Below, piece after piece: positions 16,988-26,667 of a DNA stretch of 64,000 nucleotides. The notes below the pieces were generated by a model. The model saw only the letters and a list, made by a program, of their open reading frames with translations, was not told the origin of the DNA and ran no database searches. Origin of the DNA: Alexandriicola marinus (GTDB taxonomy: Bacteria > Pseudomonadota > Alphaproteobacteria > Rhodobacterales > Rhodobacteraceae); contig NZ_RBVZ01000002.1 in assembly GCF_004000435.1 (NCBI RefSeq), positions 1,108,501 to 1,172,500 of the forward strand, given 5' to 3'. The position numbers were made by a program, and so were the translations under genes. Each line of letters starts with the position of its first letter. Position 1 is the first letter of the stretch.

Positions 16988-18159
16988 GCCGTGCCCTCGT
17001 CATCGGGGCCGGGCCTGCGGGCCTGATGACGGCAGAGGTTCTGGCCGATGCGGGCCATTCGGTGACCATTGCCGATCACATGCCCTCGCCCGCCCGCAAA
17101 TTTCTGATGGCGGGAAAATCGGGGCTGAACCTCACCAAGCAGGAGCCGATCGAGCCGTTTCTGTCGGCGTTTCCGGACCTGCCTCGGCCGATGGAACAGG
17201 CGTTGCGCGCCTTTGGCCCGCGCGAGGTAATCGGCTGGGCCGAGGATCTGGGGCAGGAGGTCTTTGCCGGGTCGACCGGGCGGGTTTTTCCCAAGGTCAT
17301 GAAGGCCTCGCCGTTGCTGAGGGCCTGGCTCGCCCGGCTGGAGACAAAGGGCGTTACCCTGTCCCGGCGCTGGAAATGGACAGGCTGGGACGAGGCCGGG
17401 CTCGCCCTCTTTGACACGCCTGAAGGTGCCCGGGCAATGGAATACGATGCGCTTGTTCTGGCGCTGGGCGGGGCCAGCTGGCCGAGGTTGGGCTCGACCG
17501 GTGACTGGGCCGCGACCCTCGGCCCGGTGGCGCCGTTTCGCCCGGCGAACATGGGGTTCAATGTCGAATGGTCGGGGCATATGGCCGCGCATTTCGGACG
17601 GCCCCTCAAGGGCATCACCCTGCGCGCGGGCGACCTGCAGTCGCGGGGGGAGGTCACAATCTCTGCCCACGGGCTGGAAGGCGGCGGGATCTACGAGGTT
17701 TCGCGCGCAGTGCGTGACGGGGCCACCCTGACCTTCGATCTCAAGCCGGATTGGTCGGCGGAAAAGTTGCGAGCCGCGCTTGCCCAGCCGCGCGGCAAGG
17801 CCAGCGTCACGAACCACCTGCGCAAACGCGCACGCCTTGGGGCAGAGCAACTGGCGCTGCTCAACGAATTCGGGCGGCCGTTTCCGGATGACCTGGCCGG
17901 GTTGACCAAGGCCCTGCCCATCCGGCATCTCGGGCCGCGGCCCATCGCCGAAGCCATCTCCACGGCCGGCGGCCTGCGCTTTGACGCGCTGACCGACGAC
18001 CTGATGCTGCGCGACAGGCCGGGCGTCTTTGCGGCAGGTGAAATGCTGGATTGGGAGGCGCCGACGGGCGGTTACCTGATCACGGCCTGCCTTGCCACAG
18101 GCCGGCTGGCGGGGCAGGGCGCGGCCCGCTACATCGCCGAGCCGAGCGCGCGGATATAG
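16984..18159 (+). CDS. TIGR03862 family flavoprotein (YhiN/HI0933-like)
   Basis: 391 residues, GTG start overlapping the mscS stop by 4 bases. The N-terminus is a dinucleotide-binding motif (ALVIGAGPAGLMTAEVLADAGHSV), followed by the family signatures KFLMAGKSGLNLT and, at the C-terminus, GEMLDWEAPTGGYLIT. These mark the BaiN/YhiN (HI0933-like) NAD(P)/FAD proteins, here the TIGR03862 subgroup. Biochemical role is not established for this branch; some relatives have flavin reductase activity. Its 3' end overlaps a convergent glutathione transferase gene by 31 bases. Confidence 0.88.
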   Translation: MSRALVIGAGPAGLMTAEVLADAGHSVTIADHMPSPARKFLMAGKSGLNLTKQEPIEPFLSAFPDLPRPMEQALRAFGPREVIGWAEDLGQEVFAGSTGRVFPKVMKASPLLRAWLARLETKGVTLSRRWKWTGWDEAGLALFDTPEGARAMEYDALVLALGGASWPRLGSTGDWAATLGPVAPFRPANMGFNVEWSGHMAAHFGRPLKGITLRAGDLQSRGEVTISAHGLEGGGIYEVSRAVRDGATLTFDLKPDWSAEKLRAALAQPRGKASVTNHLRKRARLGAEQLALLNEFGRPFPDDLAGLTKALPIRHLGPRPIAEAISTAGGLRFDALTDDLMLRDRPGVFAAGEMLDWEAPTGGYLITACLATGRLAGQGAARYIAEPSARI

Positions 18160-18722
18160 GCAGGGCGCTTGCGCATCCGGTCGCGATACGCGGTGAGTTT
18201 CGGTCCGGCATCGGGAAACTTGGCCACGACGGCCCAGCCCAGACAATGGGTCAGCAGGATATCGGCGATCGTCATCGCCTCACCCATCAGGAAGGGGCCT
18301 TCGAAGGTATCGGAAAGCCGCGCAGCGGATTGCGAGAATTCCCATTTCAGCGAGTCTTTCACCTCGGGCAACCGATACTCCTCGGGCAGGGCAAAACTGT
18401 GCCGTGACGCCGTCCAGAGGACCGAGTCGAATTCATCGTTGATCAGCTGTGTCCAGCCGTCCTGGCGCGCGCGATCCAGTGATCCGGCGGGAAAGGTCAG
18501 TTGCCCGGTCCGGTCGGCCAGAAAGGTCAGGATCGCGGTGCTGTCGCTAATTGCCGTGCCGTCGACGACCAGAACCGGGATCTTTCCCGACCCGTTCAAG
18601 GCCATGACCTCGTCGCTGCGCGGGGCCGCGAGACTGTGCTGATAATCAAGCCCCAGTTCCTCGAGCATCCAGATCACGCGGAACGCACGGCTTTTCGGGC
18701 CGCCGTAAAGATGAAGATCCAT
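18129..18722 (-). CDS. Glutathione S-transferase family protein
   Basis: 197 residues with the N-terminal thioredoxin-like domain (MDLHLYGGPKSRAFRVIWMLEELGL) and the conserved cis-proline/glutathione-binding segment SGKIPVLVVDG followed by ISDSTAILTFLAD (the SNAIL-type motif). The C-terminal helical domain has MTIADILLTHCLGWA, carrying the N-capping-box aspartate. It is likely cytoplasmic and acts in detoxification. The gene converges on and overlaps the TIGR03862 gene. Class and substrate cannot be assigned. Confidence 0.9.
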   Translation of the reverse strand: MDLHLYGGPKSRAFRVIWMLEELGLDYQHSLAAPRSDEVMALNGSGKIPVLVVDGTAISDSTAILTFLADRTGQLTFPAGSLDRARQDGWTQLINDEFDSVLWTASRHSFALPEEYRLPEVKDSLKWEFSQSAARLSDTFEGPFLMGEAMTIADILLTHCLGWAVVAKFPDAGPKLTAYRDRMRKRPAYIRALGSAM

Positions 18723-18840
18723 TCTTTCTCCTGTTCGGCCACCTCCGGGGTGACGCGTGCTTGCATCAAGTCGCCTGCCACCCAGAGGAGCGCTTTCATC
18801 CCGGAGCGGTGGGGGCTAGTATGCCCCAGAGGATACTTGG

Positions 18841-20970
18841 GTGGTAAGCATGGCACAAAGGGCAATCGGCGCAGGCGCTGCAATCAGCCTGATTGCGGTT
18901 CTGGCGTCGGGTGGGGCGCAGGCGCAGGATCGCGGCATCACCTATACGCTGTATGGGACGCCCGGCCTGCTGGAAATGCCGACGGCCCTTGTTCCGCCTG
19001 ACGGCGAATTCGCCGCCACGCTGGGCGCGACGACGACGATGCAGCGCACCACGATGACGTTCCAGATCACGCCGCGCCTGATGGGCAGTTTCCGTCTTTC
19101 GACGACGCAGGATTTCTACCTGCCCTACGAAGACCCGCAGGAGGGCCTTTATGTCGATCGCAGCGTCGATCTGCGTTACCAAATCCTTGAAGAGGGGCCT
19201 TTGCTGCCCTCGGTCTCGGTCGGCCTACAGGATTTCATCGCATCAGGCCAGTTCGGCGCGGAATACATCGTGGCCAGCAAGGCGCTGGGCGATGCCTTTC
19301 GGGTGACCGCGGGTCTGGGCTGGGGCCGGTTCGGGAGCGGGAACGGGTTTGACAACCCTCTGGGCCTCTTGTCCTCGGAATTCGAGACCCGGCCCGACGA
19401 CACCGACGCGATCTATGATGGACAGTGGTTTACCGGCGACGCCGCGTTCTTTGGTGGTGTGGAATGGGCCGCGACAGATACCCTGACGCTCAAGGCCGAA
19501 TATTCGTCGGATGCCTTCGAACGGGAGACCGCGCTCGGCATCATCACCATCGATTCGCCGATCAATGCCGGCGTGACCTGGGAACCCAAACCCGGCTACC
19601 AGATCGCCGCGAACTACCTTTACGGCAATACCTTTGGCCTGACCGGCACGATCCTGTTCAACCCGAACAACCGCCCCTTTGACGGGGGCTTCGATCCCGC
19701 GCCCGTGCCTGTCGCCCAACGCGATGCTGGCGCCGGTGCAGGCGGTTGGGATCGCGCAGCCGATCCCGAGGCTGCGATCATTGCGGCCACGTCGCGCGCA
19801 TTGGCCGCCGAGGGGATCGAACTCAATGCGATCCAGCTGAATGCCGGGGCCGCGCGCATCCAGTTCACCAACAATCGCTACCGCAGCGAGGCGCAGGCGC
19901 TTGGTCGTGTTGCCCGCATCATGACCCGGACCCTGCCCGCCTCGGTCGAGACGATCATTCTTGAACCTCTGGCACGGGGCATTCCGACCTCTGCGGTAAC
20001 GTTCAACAGGTCTGATCTCGAGGCACTTGAAACGGTTTCCGGTGGCAGCGACGCGATCCTTGAACGCGCGATGATCGCCGAGGCCGGGTCTTCCGCGGGC
20101 CTGACCCCGGTCGCCGCCCCGGGCGGGCCGCTGACATGGGGCATCGCCCCCTATGGCGCGGTTCAGTTCGGCGATGGCGAAAACAGCAGTTTCGGTATCA
20201 ATGGCGGGATCGAAGCCTCGGCGGCCTACGAGATCCGGCCAAACCTTGTTCTGAGCGGCGCGTTGCGGCAGCAGTTGTTCAATACGGCTGATGCAACGAC
20301 CGAACTGCCCAGCGACGATCTTCAGCGGGTCAGGACCAATTCTGCATTCTATGTGCAGGAAGGCACGACAACGATCCCCACGTTGACCCTGTCGCATTAT
20401 GGCCGACCCCTGCCCGAGCTCTACAGCCGGGTTACCGCGGGTCTGTTGGAGCCGATGTTCGGGGGCGTCTCGACAGAGCTTTTGTTCAAGCCGGTCGACA
20501 GCGACTGGGCCGTCGGCGGCGAGGTCGCCTATGTCCGCCAGCGCGAGTTCGATCAGCTGTTCGAATTTCAGGATTACGAGGTGATCACGGGGCACGGGTC
20601 GGTCTATTATGATTTCGACAATGGTTTTCACGGTCAGCTCGATGTCGGTCGGTATCTTGCGGGCGATTGGGGGGCGACTCTGGCCGTCGATCGGGAATTC
20701 GAAAACGGCTGGCGGGTCGGGGCCTTTGCCACAGTGACGGATGTGTCATTCGACGGAGAGATAGATTCGGGCGTCGATTATGGCATCCGTGTCGAGATCC
20801 CGATCGATTTCGTCGTCGGTCAGCCAACGCAGAGGACACTTGGAACAACGCTTGGTGCGCCCGAGCGGGACGACGGCCAGCGGCTTGATCTTGATGGTCG
20901 CCTTTACGAAGAAATTCGTGACGGCCACTACACCAATCTTTCTGAAGGATGGGGACGGTTCTGGCGATGA
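18841..20970 (+). CDS. YjbH domain-containing outer-membrane protein
   Basis: 709 residues with a signal peptide (cleavage after GAQAQ near residue 30) and a long beta-strand-rich body. The mature start YTLYGTPGLLEMPTA is the hallmark of YjbH-like proteins, and many aromatic-rich repeated strands (for example QLFNTADATTELPSDDL and FENGWRVGAFATVTDV) fit an outer-membrane barrel. YjbH belongs to operons for group 4 capsule or other exopolysaccharide export. It ends ATGA-overlapped with a YjbF-like lipoprotein gene. GTG 18841 has AGAGGA seven bases upstream; ATG 18850 is the alternative start. Confidence 0.85.
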   Translation: MVSMAQRAIGAGAAISLIAVLASGGAQAQDRGITYTLYGTPGLLEMPTALVPPDGEFAATLGATTTMQRTTMTFQITPRLMGSFRLSTTQDFYLPYEDPQEGLYVDRSVDLRYQILEEGPLLPSVSVGLQDFIASGQFGAEYIVASKALGDAFRVTAGLGWGRFGSGNGFDNPLGLLSSEFETRPDDTDAIYDGQWFTGDAAFFGGVEWAATDTLTLKAEYSSDAFERETALGIITIDSPINAGVTWEPKPGYQIAANYLYGNTFGLTGTILFNPNNRPFDGGFDPAPVPVAQRDAGAGAGGWDRAADPEAAIIAATSRALAAEGIELNAIQLNAGAARIQFTNNRYRSEAQALGRVARIMTRTLPASVETIILEPLARGIPTSAVTFNRSDLEALETVSGGSDAILERAMIAEAGSSAGLTPVAAPGGPLTWGIAPYGAVQFGDGENSSFGINGGIEASAAYEIRPNLVLSGALRQQLFNTADATTELPSDDLQRVRTNSAFYVQEGTTTIPTLTLSHYGRPLPELYSRVTAGLLEPMFGGVSTELLFKPVDSDWAVGGEVAYVRQREFDQLFEFQDYEVITGHGSVYYDFDNGFHGQLDVGRYLAGDWGATLAVDREFENGWRVGAFATVTDVSFDGEIDSGVDYGIRVEIPIDFVVGQPTQRTLGTTLGAPERDDGQRLDLDGRLYEEIRDGHYTNLSEGWGRFWR

Positions 20971-21605
20971 CACGGATGATCAGATCTTTCTGGGTCGTGC
21001 TCGGGCTGTTTGCCCTTGCCGGTTGCGGCAACCAGACCGAACCCGGCCTTGCGAGCCAGCTTGGCGGCCGTTTCATTCCCGCGCTTGCCGTCGAGGCCGA
21101 AAGTGCGGTGGAACCCGGCGCGCCGTCACCCGAAACGGCCATGCTGTTCCAGGTGTCCGGGCTGGGGATCGTGGGTCTGGGCCAGCTGGTCGAAGCCTCG
21201 GGCGGACGCCGCACCTATCTGGGCGAGACCGGGTATTCGGTCACGTTCGAAGGCGACGTGATGGTCGCGACGCGTGGCTTCGGCAAGGATCTGATGGCGG
21301 CGGATGTCTCACAGGTGCGGGCTGCAATCGCACAGCGCAGCGGCACAGCACGCCGGGTTCACGAGTATCTGGACGCCCGCGATCAGATCTCACGCCAGGT
21401 CTATGAGTGCACCTTCGAACTCAAGGGCACCGAAGAGGTCGACCTTGGCCTGAGACAGGTCGAAACGCGGATATTGTCTGAAACTTGCCAGAATCCGCGA
21501 ATCGTCTTCGAGAATGTCTATTACATTGATTCGAATGGGACGGTGATCGCCTCTCGGCAATTTGTCTCCGACGTGATTGCGTATTTGCGCAACAATCGGC
21601 TGTAA
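20967..21605 (+). CDS. YjbF family lipoprotein
   Basis: 212 residues beginning at the ATG overlapping the yjbH-like stop. The lipobox LFALAGC (near residue 18) predicts an acylated lipoprotein. The middle shows the YjbF pattern: FQVSGLGIVGLGQLVEASGGRRTYLGETGYSVTFEGDVMVATRGFGKDLMAAD. YjbF usually accompanies YjbH (and YjbE/YjbG) in capsule/exopolysaccharide systems; here only the F and H types are adjacent and in the order H then F. No polysaccharide synthase gene is nearby, so the substrate is unknown. Confidence 0.8.
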   Translation: MTRMIRSFWVVLGLFALAGCGNQTEPGLASQLGGRFIPALAVEAESAVEPGAPSPETAMLFQVSGLGIVGLGQLVEASGGRRTYLGETGYSVTFEGDVMVATRGFGKDLMAADVSQVRAAIAQRSGTARRVHEYLDARDQISRQVYECTFELKGTEEVDLGLRQVETRILSETCQNPRIVFENVYYIDSNGTVIASRQFVSDVIAYLRNNRL

Positions 21606-21610
21606 AAGAC

Positions 21611-21631
21611 TTATCCACAGCCTTCTGTGGA
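21611..21631. other. Hairpin containing a perfect DnaA-box sequence after the YjbF-like gene
   Basis: TCCACAG (21614-21620) and CTGTGGA (21625-21631) form a 7-base stem with a CCTT loop, 8 bases after the stop codon. The left arm is part of TTATCCACA (21611-21619), identical to the strong DnaA-box consensus. It may simply be a weak terminator; a DnaA role is only a possibility. Confidence 0.4.
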
Positions 21632-21705
21632 AACATTGCCGTTGGCAGTCAAACTGACGATCATTAGATGTGCATTGCAGGTAGCCGCTAACAAAGGAGT
21701 TTTCC

Positions 21706-21921
21706 ATGCGCGCCGTTAAGACCTTCGCGATCGCCGCCCTTGCCGCGGCCTCGTTCTCCACCGCCGCCTTCGCAGGCGGTTTCCAGGCCGAGATCGTCGA
21801 GCCCCCGGTTGTTCCGGTGATCGTCGAGCCCGAGCCCGCAGGTTCGTCCTATGGCTGGGTTCTTCCGGTTGTGGCTCTGGCAGCCCTTGCTGCTCTGGCC
21901 TACACCCAGACTCAGGAATGA
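21706..21921 (+). CDS. Small secreted single-membrane-helix protein, copy 1
   Basis: 71 residues with a very good ribosome site (AAAGGAG) before the ATG. Residues 1-23 form a signal peptide ending AAFA, followed by a short acidic, proline/valine-rich stretch (EIVEPPVVPVIVEPEP), a GSSYGW linker and a C-terminal hydrophobic helix (VLPVVALAALAALAY) with a short polar tail. This three-part layout is typical of small Rhodobacterales envelope proteins of unknown function. A closely related gene follows at 22198. The strong translation signals and the hairpins flanking it suggest an abundant, separately transcribed product. No homologue of known function is recognised. Confidence 0.75.
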   Translation: MRAVKTFAIAALAAASFSTAAFAGGFQAEIVEPPVVPVIVEPEPAGSSYGWVLPVVALAALAALAYTQTQE

Positions 21922-21939
21922 TTCTTCCCTGATTTTTCG

Positions 21940-21968
21940 GGGGCCACGGAGCCGGTCTTCGTGGCCCC
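21940..21968. terminator. Hairpin after small membrane protein copy 1
   Basis: GGGGCCACG (21940-21948) pairs perfectly with CGTGGCCCC (21960-21968) around an 11-base loop. It lies 18 bases after the first small gene and probably ends its transcript; on the opposite strand the stem is followed by a run of A/T (TTTTT on the plus strand at 21933-21937). Confidence 0.55.
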
Positions 21969-22197
21969 TGAATACGATATTCGCGAGGACGTCGCCGAGA
22001 ATGCGACACGTTCCTCCTTGTAAGAGTGCTGGCGTTTGCCACTCTGCGCCACACGGCTGACACAACTGTTGCATTTTTGCGCTGCATCCCGATTTGAATG
22101 CTACGTGCATTGTCGAGTCGGAAGAGTGTCGCTTGAGTCGATAGATCAAAGCCGATATAGCCGAACCAACGCTTTGTTTATCAACTGGAGTAGAGAC

Positions 22198-22407
22198 ATG
22201 CGCCTCACCAAGACCCTTATCGCCGCTGCCGTCGCAACCGCCTTCGCTGGCTCCGCAATGGCTGGTGGCTTCGCTGCCGAAATCATCGAGCCCCCGGTCG
22301 TCGTCGTCGAAGAAGCTGCCGGCTCGTCCTACGGCTGGATTCTCCCCGTCGTTGCCCTGGCTGCTCTTGCCGCTCTGGCATACACCCAGCTGAACGAAGA
22401 CGAATAA
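22198..22407 (+). CDS. Small secreted single-membrane-helix protein, copy 2
   Basis: 69 residues. The frame is open back to 22036, but the ATG at 22198 follows a GGAG site and gives a signal peptide (MRLTKTLIAAAVATAF, cleavage after SAMA). The mature part GGFAAEIIEPPVVVVEEAAGSSYGWILPVVALAALAALAYTQ is nearly the same as in the gene at 21706, so the two are recent or conserved duplicates. The C-terminal hydrophobic helix should anchor it in the membrane with a short acidic tail (NEDE). Preceded by 276 bases of non-coding DNA, it probably has its own promoter. Function unknown. Confidence 0.75.
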   Translation: MRLTKTLIAAAVATAFAGSAMAGGFAAEIIEPPVVVVEEAAGSSYGWILPVVALAALAALAYTQLNEDE

Positions 22408-22452
22408 GTCTTTCTCAGTGTCTGCGTTCCCGGATAGGGCGCGCAAACCGAA

Positions 22453-22483
22453 AAGGCGGGCCTCGAGCCCGCCTTATTCGTTT
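22453..22483. terminator. Intrinsic terminator between small membrane protein copy 2 and holA
   Basis: AAGGCGGGC (22453-22461) and GCCCGCCTT (22467-22475) form a perfect 9-base stem with a CTCGA loop, followed by ATTCGTTT. The stem begins with AAAA on the left, so it could serve both the small plus-strand gene and the holA transcript arriving from the other side. Confidence 0.75.
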
Positions 22484-22511
22484 CCGGATGCGATTTGACG
22501 AGCGCCGCCGC

Positions 22512-23543
22512 CTAGCTGCGTCCGCGGCTTCCCATCATCGACAGACGGATCAGTGCCCTCTCTACCAAGGCATGTTGAGGGGCTGTTGATGCGGAACGCA
22601 GCTGAAGATCGGTGTCGATCAACAGTGTGACTGCGCGTTCCAGCTTGTCCCGCCCCCAATTCTGCGCCTGCCGAACCATCGTATCGCGCCGCGGACCAAA
22701 GACCGGTGGCCGCAGTCTGCCGATGCCCGACGCCGGACCACCCGGATCGGATGCCGCGGCATGAAGTGCTCTGAAATGGCGCATCGCCGCGATACACAGG
22801 CTCACCGGCGTGGTGCCTTGCGCATACAGGCGTCGAAGCAGTTCCGCGATCTGCTGAGTCCTGCCGTCCGCCACCACCGCGAGCAGGGTGTCGAGCCCCG
22901 CTTCGGCCGATTGCGGGGCACAATCCTCCACGTCTTTCGAGGTCACAGGCTCATTGACCGAACGCATGTAGAGGCCCAGCTTCTCGATCGTCTGACGAAA
23001 ATCGCCGGGGTCCAGAATCCGGGACAAAGCGGTCACCGCTTCGGTCGCGTCGCGATCCAGATTGGTCAGGCCGGCCTCTGTCAGCAGGCCCTCGATCTCT
23101 GCCCGGTCGGGCGGATCGTCGTAGATCCCTACGGCGTAGCATTTCGAATGCCCTTCGAAGAGTTTTCTCAGGGCTGAACGGGCCGCAAGTTGCCCCGCCG
23201 TGACGATCACCTGCGCATCACCCGGGCGCCAATCGGAAACCGCGGCCTCGATCACCTTGGCAAGACCATCGCCTGCATCTTCGACCAGGGCCACCCGGGC
23301 ACCGGGAAAAAAACCCTGTGCCCGCATCGCATCCGAAAGGAGCGCGGGGTCCTTGCGCAATTCTGCGGCCGAGATGCGGGTCAGCCGCATCTCTCCCTCG
23401 CCCTCGGGGCCGATCAGTCTTTCGACGACCTCCTTGCGGCGCAGCGCCACACGCATCGCATCCCCGCCATAGATCAACAGTCCCGTCGCGTCTGCGTCGG
23501 GTTTCTTGAAATAGGCACTCGCGTCGCGGGTCGAAAGCTTCAT
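22512..23543 (-). CDS. holA: DNA polymerase III subunit delta
   Basis: 343 residues. The delta subunit opens the beta clamp as part of the clamp loader. Sequence features include LLIYGGDAMRVALRRKEVVERL at the start (domain I), EDAGDGLAK near residue 86 and the helical C-terminal domain with RRLYAQGTTPVSLCIAAMRHFRALH, typical of alphaproteobacterial HolA. It is the last gene of the DUF3576-leuS-lptE-holA series, 4 bases after lptE. No anomalies. Confidence 0.88.
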   Translation of the reverse strand: MKLSTRDASAYFKKPDADATGLLIYGGDAMRVALRRKEVVERLIGPEGEGEMRLTRISAAELRKDPALLSDAMRAQGFFPGARVALVEDAGDGLAKVIEAAVSDWRPGDAQVIVTAGQLAARSALRKLFEGHSKCYAVGIYDDPPDRAEIEGLLTEAGLTNLDRDATEAVTALSRILDPGDFRQTIEKLGLYMRSVNEPVTSKDVEDCAPQSAEAGLDTLLAVVADGRTQQIAELLRRLYAQGTTPVSLCIAAMRHFRALHAAASDPGGPASGIGRLRPPVFGPRRDTMVRQAQNWGRDKLERAVTLLIDTDLQLRSASTAPQHALVERALIRLSMMGSRGRS

Positions 23544-23547
23544 GCGA

Positions 23548-24042
23548 TCACGCCAAACCGATCTGAAGTCGAGCTATGATCTGGTCGGCCAGGATGCCCG
23601 CCAGCCTTTCTTCGGCATTCGCGCGGGCGTTCTCGGTCGAGACGGTGGAATCTGTTGTCGAATAGCCGGTAAAGCTGTCGGTCTCGCCTGACACCAACAC
23701 CATATCGTCCTCCCGCCGGATCAGGCGGAACGCTGCAACACCCTCGAGCGTGAAGCGCGTCACCGCACCTTCCTGGGTGATCGCGGTGCCGATTTCCCGG
23801 ATATCAAGCGTGACGTCCAGACGATAGAGCGCCTGTCCATCCGGCGGTCCGAGACGGTCACGAACACGATCGGCAAGCCGATATCCGGCTATGGTCGGAG
23901 GCACGATCACTTCGACCGTGCCGATCAGCACATCGGAGGCGCCGTTCGTGCCAAAGGCCGGGACAAACCCACAAGCAGAGAGGCCAGAAATGACCCCGAG
24001 GAGCGCAACGCGGCGGGTTATCCGGGCCTCAGACAACCACAT
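23548..24042 (-). CDS. lptE: LPS assembly lipoprotein LptE
   Basis: 164 residues. It begins with a twin-arginine-like basic region and hydrophobic segment ending in the lipobox GLSACGF (near residue 23), so it should be a lipoprotein of the outer membrane. The rest, with [19 protein letters not shown] and [33 protein letters not shown], fits LptE, which plugs and stabilises the LptD barrel for lipopolysaccharide insertion. Its start overlaps the leuS 3' end by 14 bases, and leuS-lptE-holA is a conserved order in alphaproteobacteria and beyond, which supports the call. Confidence 0.85.
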   Translation of the reverse strand: MWLSEARITRRVALLGVISGLSACGFVPAFGTNGASDVLIGTVEVIVPPTIAGYRLADRVRDRLGPPDGQALYRLDVTLDIREIGTAITQEGAVTRFTLEGVAAFRLIRREDDMVLVSGETDSFTGYSTTDSTVSTENARANAEERLAGILADQIIARLQIGLA

Positions 24043-26578
24043 TCACGATCCGGCCCGGAACGACGATCACCTTCTTTGGAACGCCACCCGCAAGCGCCTT
24101 TTGCACCGCTTCGTCAGCCATCGCCGCGGCTTCGACTGCGTCTTTCGCCAGATCCTTGGCGACCACGATCTCGGATTTGCGCTTGCCATTGATCTGGATC
24201 GGCAATGTGATCGTGTCTTCGACCAGAAGGTCTTCGTCCGCGACAGGCCAATTCGCAGTGGCGACAAAGCCCTCGTTGCCGAGGCTTTTCCAGATCTCTT
24301 CGGACAGGTGCGGCGTCATCGGCGACATCAGCTGCGCCAGTGTGCTCATCGCTTCTTTGCGAACCGCCGCACCGGCCCGCGACTTGGCCAGCGTGTTCGT
24401 GAATGCATAGAGCTTCGCGATCGCCGCATTGAAGCCGAAGGATTCGACGCCCATCGTCACATCATGAATCGCGCGGTGAATGGCTCGGCGCAGGTCTTCA
24501 TCCGCTTCTGGCGTGCCATCCTCCTCCGCTGTGACGATCTCCTGAGACAGGCGCCAGACACGGGCCAGGTGCTTGGACGCGGCCTCGGCGCCCGAAGCCG
24601 TCCATTCAACGTCACGCTCGGGCGGACTGTCCGACAGGACGAACCACCGCGCGGTGTCTGCCCCGTAATCGCGCACGATATTGGCCGGATCGACGACATT
24701 GTTCTTGGACTTCGACATCTTGGCCGATGGCACGATCTCGACCTCGGCGCCCCCCTCCTTGAGGAAGGCCTTGCCATCACGCAGCTCGACCTCTTCGGGA
24801 TAGTGGTAGACCGGGCGGCCCTTCGGATCGCGCGATTGATAGATCGCATGCGTCACCATGCCTTGGGTGAACAAGGCGTCGAAGGGTTCAATCGCCTTGG
24901 CCGGCAGGTGGCCGGTCCTGTGCATCGCGCGGGCGAAGAACCGGGAATAGAGAAGGTGCAGGATCGCGTGTTCGATCCCGCCGATATACTGATCGACGTT
25001 CATCCAGTATTCGGCATCCTCGGCCACGGTCGGGGTCGGGGCCCGGGGTGCCGTAAAGCGTGCGAAATACCATGAGGAATCGACGAAGGTATCCATCGTA
25101 TCCGTCTCGCGCCGGGCCGGTTTGCCGCAGGCAGGGCAGGGCACATCGCGCCACGTCGGGTGACGGTCCAACGGATTGCCGGGGATGTCAAAGCTGACAT
25201 CGTAGGGCAATTCGACGGGGAGGTTTTCCTTCTTCTCAGGAACCACGCCGCAGCTGTCGCAATGGACAACAGGGATCGGACAGCCCCAATACCGCTGCCG
25301 GCTTAGGCCCCAGTCACGCAAGCGGAATTTGGTGACACCTTTCCCCCAACCATCACGTTCGGCGATGGCGATCGTGGCATCGATGGCTTCGTCGCTCGTT
25401 GCATCTTCGGCCCAGCCGAAGGGGCGCGTCCAGTGCACCTTTTCGGATTTGGGCGGCACATAGGGCGCGGCCGTGATGTCCCACTCTTCATCGCGGGGCA
25501 GATAGGTGTCGACGATCGGCAGATCGTATTTCCGGCAGAAATCATGGTCGCGCTGGTCGTGCCCCGGGCAGCCGAAAATCGCACCGGTGCCGTAATCCAT
25601 CAAGATGAAATTGGCGATCCAGATCGGCAATTCCCACGTGGGATCCAGTGGATGCTTGACCGTCAGCCCGGTATCGAACCCCAGCTTCTCGGCCTTTTCC
25701 AGTGCCTCTTCGGTCGTGCCACCCTTGGCGCAGGCCTCACGGAAGGCCTGAACCTCCGGGTTCGCCTCGGCCAGTTCCTTGGACAGCGGATGGTCCGGAG
25801 AAATCCCGACAAAGCTCGCGCCCATCAGAGTATCGGGCCGCGTCGTATAGACCTCGATCTCGCCGCCATCTGTCCGCTCGAACGCGAACTCCAGGCCCCG
25901 GCTCTTGCCGATCCAGTTGGCCTGCATCAGCCGCACCTTGGCGGGCCAGTCATCCAGCCCGTCCAGAGCTGACAGCAGCTCATCGGCCATGGATGAGATG
26001 TTGAAGAACCATTGCGTCAGTTCGCGACGTTCGACCTCGGCACCGGAGCGCCAGCCCTTGCCATCGATCACCTGTTCGTTGGCCAGAACGGTCATGTCGA
26101 CTGGATCCCAGTTCACGACGGCATTCTTGCGATAGACCAGACCCTCTTCCAGCATATCGAGGAACAGCGCCTGCTGCTGGCCATAATACTCGGGGTCACA
26201 GGTCGCGAATTCACGGCTCCAGTCCAGCGACCAGCCCAGAGGTTTCATCTGGGTCTTCATCTCGTCGATGTTCTTGTAGGTCCAGTCCTTCGGGTGGCCG
26301 CCCGACGCCATCGCCGCATTCTCGGCCGGCATGCCGAAGGCGTCCCAGCCCATTGGATGCAGAACGTTGTGCCCCGTCGCCATCTTGTAGCGCGCGATGA
26401 CGTCACCCATCGTGTAGTTCCGCACATGACCCATGTGGATCCGCCCCGACGGATAGGGAAACATCTCGAGCACGTAATACTTCGGTTTGCCCTCGGTGCG
26501 GGTCGCGGCAAAGATGCCGGCCTTGTCCCAGGCGGCTTGCCATCTGGCTTCGATTTCGGCGGGGGAATAAGCGGTCAT
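24029..26578 (-). CDS. leuS: Leucyl-tRNA synthetase
   Basis: 849 residues, normal for bacterial LeuRS. The class I signature [12 protein letters not shown] lies near residue 50 and KMSKSKNN near residue 620. The editing (CP1) domain is intact, with the [21 protein letters not shown] stretch, and the zinc-like CDSCG/CPACG motifs are present in the connective region. It charges leucine onto tRNA-Leu. The gene is 89 bases downstream of the DUF3576 gene and overlaps lptE. Confidence 0.97.
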   Translation of the reverse strand: MTAYSPAEIEARWQAAWDKAGIFAATRTEGKPKYYVLEMFPYPSGRIHMGHVRNYTMGDVIARYKMATGHNVLHPMGWDAFGMPAENAAMASGGHPKDWTYKNIDEMKTQMKPLGWSLDWSREFATCDPEYYGQQQALFLDMLEEGLVYRKNAVVNWDPVDMTVLANEQVIDGKGWRSGAEVERRELTQWFFNISSMADELLSALDGLDDWPAKVRLMQANWIGKSRGLEFAFERTDGGEIEVYTTRPDTLMGASFVGISPDHPLSKELAEANPEVQAFREACAKGGTTEEALEKAEKLGFDTGLTVKHPLDPTWELPIWIANFILMDYGTGAIFGCPGHDQRDHDFCRKYDLPIVDTYLPRDEEWDITAAPYVPPKSEKVHWTRPFGWAEDATSDEAIDATIAIAERDGWGKGVTKFRLRDWGLSRQRYWGCPIPVVHCDSCGVVPEKKENLPVELPYDVSFDIPGNPLDRHPTWRDVPCPACGKPARRETDTMDTFVDSSWYFARFTAPRAPTPTVAEDAEYWMNVDQYIGGIEHAILHLLYSRFFARAMHRTGHLPAKAIEPFDALFTQGMVTHAIYQSRDPKGRPVYHYPEEVELRDGKAFLKEGGAEVEIVPSAKMSKSKNNVVDPANIVRDYGADTARWFVLSDSPPERDVEWTASGAEAASKHLARVWRLSQEIVTAEEDGTPEADEDLRRAIHRAIHDVTMGVESFGFNAAIAKLYAFTNTLAKSRAGAAVRKEAMSTLAQLMSPMTPHLSEEIWKSLGNEGFVATANWPVADEDLLVEDTITLPIQINGKRKSEIVVAKDLAKDAVEAAAMADEAVQKALAGGVPKKVIVVPGRIVNVVV

Positions 26579-26667
26579 CGGGGCATGTCTCGAAACAGGA
26601 TGTCGGGGCTGCGCACTCGGCGCATCGAAGTCTTTTCGCGGAAGAGGGCAGGGGAGGCGATGATGCC

